Below are positions 1-5,783 of a stretch of 5,783 nt of DNA, in pieces. The notes beneath the pieces were generated by a model, which was given only the letters and a program-made list of their open reading frames with translations, had not been told where the DNA came from and did not search any database. Source of the stretch: Solirubrobacteraceae bacterium (lineage in GTDB: Bacteria > Actinomycetota > Thermoleophilia > Solirubrobacterales > Solirubrobacteraceae); the NCBI GenBank assembly GCA_019683665.1, contig JADGIB010000234.1, forward strand, positions 1-5,783, written 5' to 3'. The translations under genes were made by a program, and so were the position numbers. How positions within the stretch are numbered: the stretch's first letter is position 1; every line of letters begins with the position of its first letter.

Positions 1-76
<76 letters not shown>

Positions 77-108
77 ACGCCCGGGACGCTCTTCTCGCGA
101 TTGGGGGC

Positions 109-114
109 TACACT
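109..114 (+). promoter_or_regulatory. candidate -10 box of the tRNA promoter
   Basis: TACACT fits the TAnnnT pattern of a housekeeping sigma factor -10 element. It ends 11 bases before the first base of the tRNA, which would place the transcription start about 5 bases ahead of the mature 5' end. No convincing -35 hexamer is seen at 16-18 bases upstream (the sequence there is around GACGCT), so the call rests on the -10 match and its position only. Confidence 0.4.
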
Positions 115-125
115 CCTAGCCGCCC

Positions 126-199
126 GCCGGAGTAGCTCAGTCGGTTAGAGCAGCGGAATCATAATCCGCGTGTCGGGGGTTCGAGTCCCTCCTCCGGCA
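126..199 (+). tRNA. tRNA with anticodon CAT, probably elongator tRNA-Met
   Basis: The full cloverleaf can be folded by eye. The 7-bp acceptor stem is GCCGGAG (126-132) with CTCCGGC (192-198) and is perfect. The D stem is GCTC/GAGC. The anticodon stem is GCGGA/TCCGC, with a 7-base loop holding CAT at 160-162. The variable loop has 5 bases. The T stem is GGGGG/CCCTC with one G-U pair around TTCGAGT. The discriminator is A199 and no CCA is encoded. It is not initiator tRNA, because position 1 pairs with 72 and the anticodon stem lacks the three G-C pairs typical of tRNA-fMet. A CAT anticodon is also used by tRNA-Ile2, where the C is modified to lysidine. Met is favoured by overall resemblance to elongator tRNA-Met, but Ile2 is not excluded from sequence alone. 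Confidence 0.95.
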
Positions 200-202
200 T
201 CA

Positions 203-230
203 GAAAGCCCCGCATCTGCGGGGCTTTTCT
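203..230. terminator. intrinsic terminator, probably bidirectional
   Basis: AAAGCCCCGC (204-213) and GCGGGGCTTT (218-227) form a perfect 10-bp stem with an ATCT loop, followed on the + strand by a short T-rich tail. It starts 4 bases after the tRNA and would end its transcript. Read on the - strand, the same stem is followed by TTTCT, and it lies 41 bases beyond the stop codon of the nuclease gene. It therefore probably ends the convergent McrBC-like transcript as well. The tail on the - strand is weaker. Confidence 0.85.
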
Positions 231-270
231 CGTCGGTGAGGCTCTGCGCCGCGCGTCCGCGCTCCGGGCG

Positions 271-2334
271 TCACTCGGGAGCCGATCCGGCGGATCCGGA
301 CCGGCCGGCGGCGACGGTGGTCACCACGCGAGGCTCGTCGGCGACCGGCTCGCCCGCGAGCAGCCTGGCTGCCAGTTCGGCTTCGCGGGGATCGACTCGA
401 TCGAGATGCGCGCTGATCGCGAGTCCGCGGTGGCGTCTGCGGATCTCCCAGCCGCGGATCCGCCAAACGGACCGCACCGTGCCGTCGGGCGCTCGCTCCG
501 CGAGGAGCCGGCACGAGAGCCACCCTTCCGGGGTGCGCCGATCCCGCGCCTCGGCCCTCCACTCGTCGTCGTCGATCTCGCCTTCGGGCACGCACAGGAT
601 GCTGATCGGGGGTACCGCGACCTGCGACACGTGGACCTCGCGGGTGAACCTCCGGATCTGCTCGTCGGCGGTGAGAGGGTCGGCGACGTGTTCGAAGAAC
701 CGGCTCAGGTGCTCGCGGAGGGCGATCCGCCCGGCGGTCTCACCCGGCCGCAGCGCGAACGCGCCGATCCCCGGGAGCACCTCCGCGAACGGGCGGCGGG
801 TGAAGGCGTCGCCGTCTCCGGGAAACAGCACGTACGCCCCGGCGCTCTGGCGGACCGCGTCGCGGTAGGCGTGCATCTTCAGGAGATCCGCACGGGTGAC
901 GGCCCGGCCGCTCTGAGGCGCCGCGTCGTCCGCCTCCACGTCCTCGAGCGCGTCGTCCACCGCCCCCTGGATGGCCTCCGCCAGGCGGTACTTCGCGTCG
1001 AAGTGCAGCCAGACTCCATCGGGCTGCCGGTACGGCGCGACCCGCACGGAGATGTCGGGGCGCATGGCCGCCGACCACGACGTGTCCCAGGTCGCGGGAT
1101 CCGATCCCGGCGAGAACGTGCGGTTGTAGTACAGGGCGATCGAGAGGGGCCGCACCCAGCGCTCGGTGGTCCACGACGCCGCCGGACGTGCCCCGGCGCG
1201 CAGCGTCAACGCCGTCTCGTCCTCGCTCGGGACGAAGATCGCGCTCGATCTCGGGGCGCCGAGCACCTCGTCGATCACCGCGATCACCGTGAGGCAGCAC
1301 CACAGCTCGTAGAGCGTCGCGACGTTGCGCTGGCTCGCGAGCACCGGGGCATCCGGAAGCTGCGGGTCGAGCGCCGGCGCGAGCTCGACCCGCATGAACG
1401 CGGCGAGGAGATCCCGGTATCCGACGCGCCGCTGGATCACCGGATGGGTGAGCAGCGGCGGCGCCGGGCTCCGACGCGCGTCCCGAAACGGGGGCTGCGC
1501 AAGCACGTGGGCGAGGCGGTCGCGCAGAGCGCCGAGCGTGGTCCGTCCGACCCGCGCGTCCCCACCGCGGACGAGCGTCAAGGCGTCGACGTCGGCCAGC
1601 CACCGGTCGATGACCCATCGGGCGAAGCGGTTCGGCGACGTGTCGAGGTCGACTTCGGGGACCTCCCGCTCCAGACGCCGCGGCAGCCACCCGACCGGCG
1701 TGCGGACGCGAGGTCCAGGTCTGAGGAGCGACCGCCGGACGCCGCGTCCCAGCGGCATCTGCTGACCGGGCGACCACTCGACCGGCCGTGGACGCCACTC
1801 CCGATGCGGCCGGCGCACGATCTGCTCGAGCCCGGCGACGACCAAGGGGCTGGCCATGACCGCGGCGATCTGCGCGACTCGCGCATATCGCAGCGATGCG
1901 CTCGCCTCCGCGGTCGCGAGCTCGGCGAACGACGGCGCAAACCCCTGCACCGTCGCCTCGGCCGCGAACTCGCTGATCTCGCGCCACAGCGCCTCGTACT
2001 CGTCGCTCGCGAGCTTCCTCGGCCGGACCTCGAGCTCCGCCCTCCACGTGCGGTCGTCGTCGGTCGCACGCGCGACGAGCTCGAGCCGGCCGACGGCCTC
2101 GCGCGTCCGGATGAACCCCGAGCGTCCGGTCTCGTCCAGCGCCTCGACGTGACCCGCGGGCTCCCAGCGAACCCCAGTCTCGGCGTCCAGGCTGAAGCCG
2201 TAGGTGGCCCCTTCGACGACGGTCAGCAGTCCCTGCTCCTCCGCGATCGACGCGCCGGCGCGCGGCCACACCCGCAGGACGGGTCCCCGGCGACCCTCGG
2301 CGTCCCACGTGGCGAGCACGTGGGCGTTCGTCAT
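271..2334 (-). CDS. McrC-like DUF2357 / PD-(D/E)xK nuclease of a Type IV restriction system
   Basis: This 687-residue protein is the predicted nuclease subunit that works with the McrB-like GTPase encoded just upstream; the pair should cut modified DNA in the cytoplasm. After a probable N-terminal beta-rich region (about 1-105), residues 110-330 match the DUF2357 type, including the hallmark NRF at 235-237 and GYRDLL near 305-310. The PD-(D/E)xK nuclease (DUF524/COG1700 type) follows. E343 lies in the helix YELW, D427 in PDIS, and D446 and K448 in FDAKY, with the conserved helix KMHAYRDA at 486-493. All catalytic residues are present, so it looks active. About 130 residues after the nuclease core (roughly 555-687) are not recognised. 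Start: ATG at 2334-2332 overlaps the upstream stop as ATGA. The frame stays open 48 codons further, but that part is arginine-rich antisense of the upstream gene. No Shine-Dalgarno sequence sits just before the ATG, which points to coupled translation. The last 64 sense codons include 12 ending in A or T, more than in the neighbouring Pip gene. Confidence 0.92.
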   Translation of the reverse strand: MTNAHVLATWDAEGRRGPVLRVWPRAGASIAEEQGLLTVVEGATYGFSLDAETGVRWEPAGHVEALDETGRSGFIRTREAVGRLELVARATDDDRTWRAELEVRPRKLASDEYEALWREISEFAAEATVQGFAPSFAELATAEASASLRYARVAQIAAVMASPLVVAGLEQIVRRPHREWRPRPVEWSPGQQMPLGRGVRRSLLRPGPRVRTPVGWLPRRLEREVPEVDLDTSPNRFARWVIDRWLADVDALTLVRGGDARVGRTTLGALRDRLAHVLAQPPFRDARRSPAPPLLTHPVIQRRVGYRDLLAAFMRVELAPALDPQLPDAPVLASQRNVATLYELWCCLTVIAVIDEVLGAPRSSAIFVPSEDETALTLRAGARPAASWTTERWVRPLSIALYYNRTFSPGSDPATWDTSWSAAMRPDISVRVAPYRQPDGVWLHFDAKYRLAEAIQGAVDDALEDVEADDAAPQSGRAVTRADLLKMHAYRDAVRQSAGAYVLFPGDGDAFTRRPFAEVLPGIGAFALRPGETAGRIALREHLSRFFEHVADPLTADEQIRRFTREVHVSQVAVPPISILCVPEGEIDDDEWRAEARDRRTPEGWLSCRLLAERAPDGTVRSVWRIRGWEIRRRHRGLAISAHLDRVDPREAELAARLLAGEPVADEPRVVTTVAAGRSGSAGSAPE
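2331..2334 (-). other. ATGA stop/start overlap joining the two restriction genes
   Basis: On the - strand the McrB-like frame ends ...CTG TCA TGA while the nuclease frame begins ATG ACG AAC, so the two share the four bases ATGA. The only purine-rich run nearby (GAGGTGAG on the - strand) lies more than 20 bases before the ATG, too far to act as a normal ribosome binding site. Termination-reinitiation is therefore the likely way the second gene is translated, which would tie the amounts of the two subunits together. Confidence 0.85.
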
Positions 2335-4697
2335 GACAGGAAGGTCACGTACTGGCTCACCTCGCCCTGTCGAGCCAGGCGCTCCAGGCGGGCGGAGGTG
2401 AGCGGCATGGCGGGGCGGTCGTCGCCGCCCTCGCACAGCTTCCGCAGGTCGTCGACGACCGGCCGCAACAGCCGCCACGGCCCGTGGACGCGCGGCAGGA
2501 TCTTCGTCAGGGCGATGCGGTCGAGGACGTACCCGAGATCGTCGATGCCCACCGCCTCGGCCGCCGCGGCGAACCGCATGATCTCCTGGACCGTGCGGTG
2601 CCCGAACCCCAGCCCCAGCGAGCTGAGCGGCCGATGCATGTCCCTGATCAGGCCGAAGATCAGGTCGGCGCTGGGGTGCGGATGGGTGGTGTGCCAGCCC
2701 GCGTCGCGGCTCCTGTCCACGATGGCGGCCAGGTCGCCGGGCGCGCCGACCGGCGCGTTCTGCAGCGGCCGCAGGTCAGCGGTGAGCTCCTCGGTCCGGA
2801 CGTCGAACTCGAACACGAACGCGCGATCGAGGACCTTGGGCGAGAAGCCGAACGTCGTCTCGTCGATGTTCACGGTCCCGACGACGAAGAGGTTGTCGGG
2901 GATCGGCAGCAACGGGTCGTTGCCGGGCTCGAGCCGCCACCGGCCGTCCTCCTCGAGACGCACGTGGGGAACGACGTTCTCGCCGGACTCGATCCCGGAG
3001 AGGAAGTCGGCGAAGTACCGCTCGACGTGAGCGAGGTTCATCTCGTCGAGCACGAGGAGGAACGGCTGGTCCGGATGGGTTCGTGCCTGCAGCATGAGCT
3101 TCAGGACGCTCGTGACGGCCCAGGGTCGTCGACCGTCGGAGGTCGGCTCCGCCAAGGCGTCCTCGTAGCCGAGGACCGCGTCGGGCGTCGACCAGTCGGG
3201 CCGAACGGGGACCACGGCGTATCGGACCTGGGCGGCCGAGCTGAACCACTGCCCGAGCCGCCGGGCGATCTGCGTCTTCCCCGACCCCGACAGGCCGGCC
3301 AGCAGGACGAACCGCTTCGCGACGAGGGCGGCGAGGAAGGCTCGCGCGAAGAACGGGTCGCCGAACCGCAGGTTCGAGTGGCTCACCGCGTCGGTGAACC
3401 CATCCGCCGCCGCTCGGATCGTGGTGGGCGCCGCGGCGTTCTGCGACGGCGGCGCCTGGCCGACGGCGAGGATCGATGACGTGTCCGTCGCCAGACGGAC
3501 CGGACGGCTCGTGCATCCGGCGTTCCGCAACGCCAGCGCGAGCTCGCGCGAGATCGACGCGTCCTTGACCGGCACGTCCCGGTGCTCGCCGAGGAACTCG
3601 AGCTCGATGACCTCAGGCCACTCGGTGGGCCCGCCCGGAGTCTCCGTCGGCCACACCCGCGAGGTGTCGTGAACCACCGGGCCCGTGGCCCGGGCGACGA
3701 CGACGCGGGCGAAGCGCTGCCCGAGCCACGCGTCGATCGGAACCCGCGGGCCGCCCGGGACGTCCTGGGCGAACACGACGAGGTCCCCCGCGGCGCCGGC
3801 GCGGGTCGCCGCGCTCGCCTCCCGGAAGCCCCAGCGGTTCTCGCCGGCCAGCGCCAGATCGAAGTTCGCCTTCGACCGATCGCCGATGTAGACGGCGAGC
3901 ACCGCCGGGGTGCCCGAGCTGGCTCGCCAGCGCGTGACCACCGGCGGCTCGTAGAAGTCGAATCCGGGGTCGCCCAGCTCGTCGGCGAGCCGGCGGCGGA
4001 TGGCCTGCAGACGGCGATCGACGTCCTCGGGGTCCCCCGACTCGCCGAGAGCCTGCGCGATCTGCTCCTTGTCGGTGCCGCTGGCGATGCGCTCGAACTC
4101 GTCGGGGTGCAGGAGGTGGAGCAGGACGTGACGCATCGGCTCGCCGCGCTGCTCGAGCTGGTCGACGATCGCGCGCGTCGCCTCCGGATCGTCGATCGTC
4201 GTGCGCCGGTCCGCCTCCGACAGGCGCTTCAACGACTGCACGAAGCGCAGCAGGAGCCCGACCTGGAGATCGCGACGGATGTTGAATCGCGTTCCGCCGC
4301 TCCCGATGCCGTGGTCGAGCGCGGCGTGGAGGCGCTCCAGGTCCTGCCGTGAGGCACTGCCGAGATCAGCTCCGACCCGGCTGAGCACGTCGCGCTTGCT
4401 GGGGCCGGAGACGTTCCTCGGAAAGAGGAAGTGGACCGCCAGCGCCTCGTAGGCGACGAGGCGGACATCGGTCGAGCAGTTCTCGAGCTGTCGCGTCAGC
4501 TTCTCGCCGAAGGACCCCTCGCCCTGGATCGGGTCATCGAGCACCCGGGCGATGACCTCGTCGACGTTGGCCGGCGTCCACGCCGCGCTGTCCGGCTTGA
4601 CGAGCGACCGGTCCTGGATGATGCACCGCTCGCGCCAGGCTCGGATCTGCTCGTCGATGCGCTGCCGCCACGGCTCGCCGGCTCCATAGTGCGCCAT
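2331..4697 (-). CDS. McrB-like AAA+ GTPase of a Type IV restriction system
   Basis: This 788-residue protein is the predicted motor and recognition subunit. Residues 1-256 form a mainly helical region with the pattern seen at the N-terminus of many McrB-like proteins, including MRHVLLHLLHPDEFERI (188-204) and GFDFYE (245-250). Residues about 262-370 look like an EVE/PUA-type reader fold (ALAGENRWGF, GDLVVFA, then DTSRVWP and a paired WP). A low-complexity Ala/Pro linker (about 411-430) follows. The AAA+ module (about 440-720) has Walker A GLSGSGKT at 468-475, the McrB-typical DWSTPDAVLGY at 501-511, Walker B LLVLDEMN at 547-554, the McrB signature region GTVNIDET at 607-614, and LDRAFVFEF at 623-631 with a probable arginine finger R625. 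By family knowledge McrB proteins use GTP and assemble rings that engage McrC; GTP use is inferred here. The start is the first ATG/GTG/TTG in frame after the in-frame stop at 4745-4743. No Shine-Dalgarno sequence is seen, and a -10 box ends 6 bases before it. Confidence 0.93.
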   Translation of the reverse strand: MAHYGAGEPWRQRIDEQIRAWRERCIIQDRSLVKPDSAAWTPANVDEVIARVLDDPIQGEGSFGEKLTRQLENCSTDVRLVAYEALAVHFLFPRNVSGPSKRDVLSRVGADLGSASRQDLERLHAALDHGIGSGGTRFNIRRDLQVGLLLRFVQSLKRLSEADRRTTIDDPEATRAIVDQLEQRGEPMRHVLLHLLHPDEFERIASGTDKEQIAQALGESGDPEDVDRRLQAIRRRLADELGDPGFDFYEPPVVTRWRASSGTPAVLAVYIGDRSKANFDLALAGENRWGFREASAATRAGAAGDLVVFAQDVPGGPRVPIDAWLGQRFARVVVARATGPVVHDTSRVWPTETPGGPTEWPEVIELEFLGEHRDVPVKDASISRELALALRNAGCTSRPVRLATDTSSILAVGQAPPSQNAAAPTTIRAAADGFTDAVSHSNLRFGDPFFARAFLAALVAKRFVLLAGLSGSGKTQIARRLGQWFSSAAQVRYAVVPVRPDWSTPDAVLGYEDALAEPTSDGRRPWAVTSVLKLMLQARTHPDQPFLLVLDEMNLAHVERYFADFLSGIESGENVVPHVRLEEDGRWRLEPGNDPLLPIPDNLFVVGTVNIDETTFGFSPKVLDRAFVFEFDVRTEELTADLRPLQNAPVGAPGDLAAIVDRSRDAGWHTTHPHPSADLIFGLIRDMHRPLSSLGLGFGHRTVQEIMRFAAAAEAVGIDDLGYVLDRIALTKILPRVHGPWRLLRPVVDDLRKLCEGGDDRPAMPLTSARLERLARQGEVSQYVTFLS

Positions 4698-4703
4698 GCG
4701 CGG

Positions 4704-4709
4704 AATGTA
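4704..4709 (-). promoter_or_regulatory. candidate leaderless promoter (-10 box) of the McrBC-like operon
   Basis: On the - strand the sequence TACATT fits TAnnnT and is followed by exactly six bases (CCGCGC) and then the ATG of the GTPase gene. That spacing would put the transcription start at the A of the ATG, giving a leaderless mRNA. This agrees with the absence of a ribosome binding site and with the frequency of leaderless genes in actinobacteria. The hexamer is one of the few A/T-rich spots in the region. No good -35 hexamer is visible at 16-18 bases upstream. Confidence 0.45.
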
Positions 4710-4726
4710 TGCGCGCGAACGGCGGC

Positions 4727-4743
4727 AGCGGCCGATCGCCGCT
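4727..4743 (-). terminator. small hairpin after the Pip gene, possible weak terminator
   Basis: A perfect 6-bp stem (AGCGGC/GCCGCT on the - strand) with a 5-base loop begins at the first base of the Pip stop codon. No T-run follows, so it is not a standard intrinsic terminator. It could act as a U-less terminator or attenuator between the Pip gene and the restriction genes, or be chance in GC-rich DNA. It overlaps the place where a -35 element of the next promoter would lie. Confidence 0.3.
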
Positions 4744-5783
4744 CAGTTCATGAGCTTCGTCGACTCCAGCGCCTCGTTGAGCTTCGCGTTGACCTTGCGC
4801 AGCGGGAGCCGGAGCACGAGCCCGATCAGCAGCGCGACCGGGATGAACAGGGCGAGCTGGCCGAGGTTGATCCAGAGGTCGGCGTCGTAGATGCCGGCGA
4901 TCGCCGACCGGACCGCGTCGGTGGCGTGGCTCACCGGGAGGAACGGGCTGATGTGCTGGAACCACTCGGGCAGCACGGACAGCGGGTAGGCGCCGCCGCC
5001 GGCCGAGATCTGGACGACGAGGAGGAACACGGCGAGCGCCTTGCCCGCCTCGCCGAACGACAGGACGAGCGTGTAGGTGATGAGCGAGAACACGAGCGAC
5101 ATCACCCACCCGGTGAGGATGAGCAGGAACGGGTGGACCGGGCGGACGCCGACGAACCCGATCAGGCCGACGTACAGCAGCGTGCTCTGCATGAGCGCGA
5201 GCAGCGCGAAGAGCCCGTAGCGCCCGAAGTACGCCTGCGCCGCGCTCAGCGGGCGGCGCAGCGACACCGACCCCGGCGCGACGTCGGTGCGGATCAGCAC
5301 CGAGAGCAGCAGCGCGCCCACCCAGAGGCCGAGCACGGTGTAGAACGGCGACATCTGGGCGCCGAACGTCGTCATCTCGAAGACCGGGATCGTCTCGAGG
5401 CCGACGGGCTGCGTGAACCGCATCGCGGCCCTCGCCGCGTCCGAGCCCACGATCTCGGTGACCGTGCGCAGGTCCCCCGTCCGGGCCGCCGTGCCCAGCG
5501 CGCCGGCCAGCGCGTCCAGGTGCCCGGCCGAGGTGCGCAGGCCCTCCGCCAGGCCGTCCGTCGTCTGCTGCGCGCTCGTCAGCGCCGCGAGCACCGACCC
5601 CGACCCCGTGAGCGACGAGGAGGCGCTCGCGAGGTCCCGGGCGATCGCCTCCGCCCCGCGGTCGATCGAGCCGAGCGTGCCCGCGAGCTCGCGCAGCTTC
5701 GGCTGGACGGAGCGGACGTAGTCGTCGCGCGCCGACGCGATCGCCTGCCGGGCGTCGTCGATCCGCGCCGTGATCGCGGCCTT
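4743..5783 (-). CDS. YhgE/Pip-family membrane protein, C-terminal part (5' end outside the window)
   Basis: The frame is open from the right window edge to TGA at 4745-4743, giving 346 residues; the true start is beyond the window. A GTG at 5594 is internal, because the frame continues upstream with 63 more residues in the same style. Visible residues 1-125 are hydrophilic and helical, rich in Ala, Asp and Ser, as in the extracellular stalk of this family. After them come about five membrane segments (near 146-165, 187-213, 218-244, 247-270 and 306-326) and a charged C-terminal tail. FYTVLGLWVGALLLSVLI and GGGAYPLSVLP followed by PFLPVSHATDAVRS are the typical YhgE/Pip C-terminal (ABC-2 transporter-like) motifs. 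Members include the Lactococcus phage infection protein Pip and Bacillus YhgE. Their transport role is poorly defined, and some family members support type VII-like secretion or phage adsorption. The first 64 visible codons all end in G or C. It is probably a resident chromosomal gene and not part of the restriction system. Confidence 0.92.
   Translation of the reverse strand, partial: KAAITARIDDARQAIASARDDYVRSVQPKLRELAGTLGSIDRGAEAIARDLASASSSLTGSGSVLAALTSAQQTTDGLAEGLRTSAGHLDALAGALGTAARTGDLRTVTEIVGSDAARAAMRFTQPVGLETIPVFEMTTFGAQMSPFYTVLGLWVGALLLSVLIRTDVAPGSVSLRRPLSAAQAYFGRYGLFALLALMQSTLLYVGLIGFVGVRPVHPFLLILTGWVMSLVFSLITYTLVLSFGEAGKALAVFLLVVQISAGGGAYPLSVLPEWFQHISPFLPVSHATDAVRSAIAGIYDADLWINLGQLALFIPVALLIGLVLRLPLRKVNAKLNEALESTKLMN

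Noticed and set aside
126..199. Initiator tRNA-fMet
   Set aside because: The first base pairs with position 72 and the anticodon stem is GCGGA/TCCGC rather than ending in three G-C pairs, so it is not an initiator.
170..868. + strand open frame beginning inside the tRNA
   Set aside because: It starts within the tRNA T arm, passes through the terminator hairpin and then runs antisense to the nuclease gene; its composition is not protein-like.
740..2308. - strand open frame of 522 codons in another phase of the nuclease gene
   Set aside because: It is an Arg/Ala/Gly-rich shadow of the nuclease frame, which carries the conserved NRF, YELW, FDAKY and KMHAY motifs.
2335..2478. Longer N-terminus for the nuclease (start at 2478)
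   Set aside because: The extra 48 residues are Arg/Pro-rich and lie within the conserved C-terminus of the GTPase gene. The ATGA overlap gives a far better start.
406..3030. Very long + strand open frame (874 codons) opposite the two restriction genes
   Set aside because: Its product is rich in Arg, Pro, Gly and Asp without domain motifs, and it crosses the border of two convincing - strand genes. Long antisense frames are normal in DNA this rich in GC.
2484..3479. + strand open frame of 331 codons inside the GTPase gene
   Set aside because: It is antisense to the AAA+ core with all its motifs, has low-complexity composition, and has no plausible start signal.
180..4742. Attachment-site repeat of the tRNA 3' end marking an integrated island
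   Set aside because: Scanning by eye for CTCCGGC preceded by the T-arm sequence found no second copy before the Pip gene, and no integrase is encoded.
4743..5594. GTG at 5594 as the start of the Pip gene
   Set aside because: The frame continues to the window edge with the same helical Ala/Asp-rich composition and perfect G/C third positions, and family members have a long N-terminal region.

Overview
The window is very GC-rich. Its tRNA lacks an encoded CCA end, the coding regions strongly prefer G or C in the third codon position, and one gene has a probable leaderless start. Together these suggest an actinobacterium (high-GC Gram-positive); a YhgE/Pip-type membrane protein fits a Gram-positive host. 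The genus cannot be read from this window alone.

Layout from left to right. Positions 1-76 are a GC-only smear ending in 31 consecutive C, which looks more like a contig edge or sequencing artefact than a gene. A tRNA gene with anticodon CAT lies at 126-199 on the + strand, followed by a strong hairpin terminator (203-230) that can also serve the opposite strand. Everything else is on the - strand. Reading in the direction of transcription (right to left): the C-terminal part of a YhgE/Pip-family membrane protein enters from the right edge (5783-4743); a 45-base gap holds a hairpin and a candidate leaderless promoter; then come a McrB-like AAA+ GTPase (4697-2331) and a DUF2357/PD-(D/E)xK nuclease (2334-271) that overlap by the four bases ATGA. 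The nuclease gene stops 41 bases before the shared terminator.

The two central genes form a self-contained two-component system of the McrBC type (Type IV, modification-dependent restriction). The GTPase carries a helical N-terminal region, a putative EVE/PUA-like reader domain and the McrB AAA+ motor; its partner carries the nuclease active site. No methyltransferase is encoded beside them, which fits a system that attacks modified DNA rather than protecting self. Their position between a tRNA gene and an apparently chromosomal membrane-protein gene, together with somewhat looser codon use at the end of the nuclease gene than in the Pip gene, is consistent with an acquired defence cassette. 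The target modification cannot be told from the sequence.
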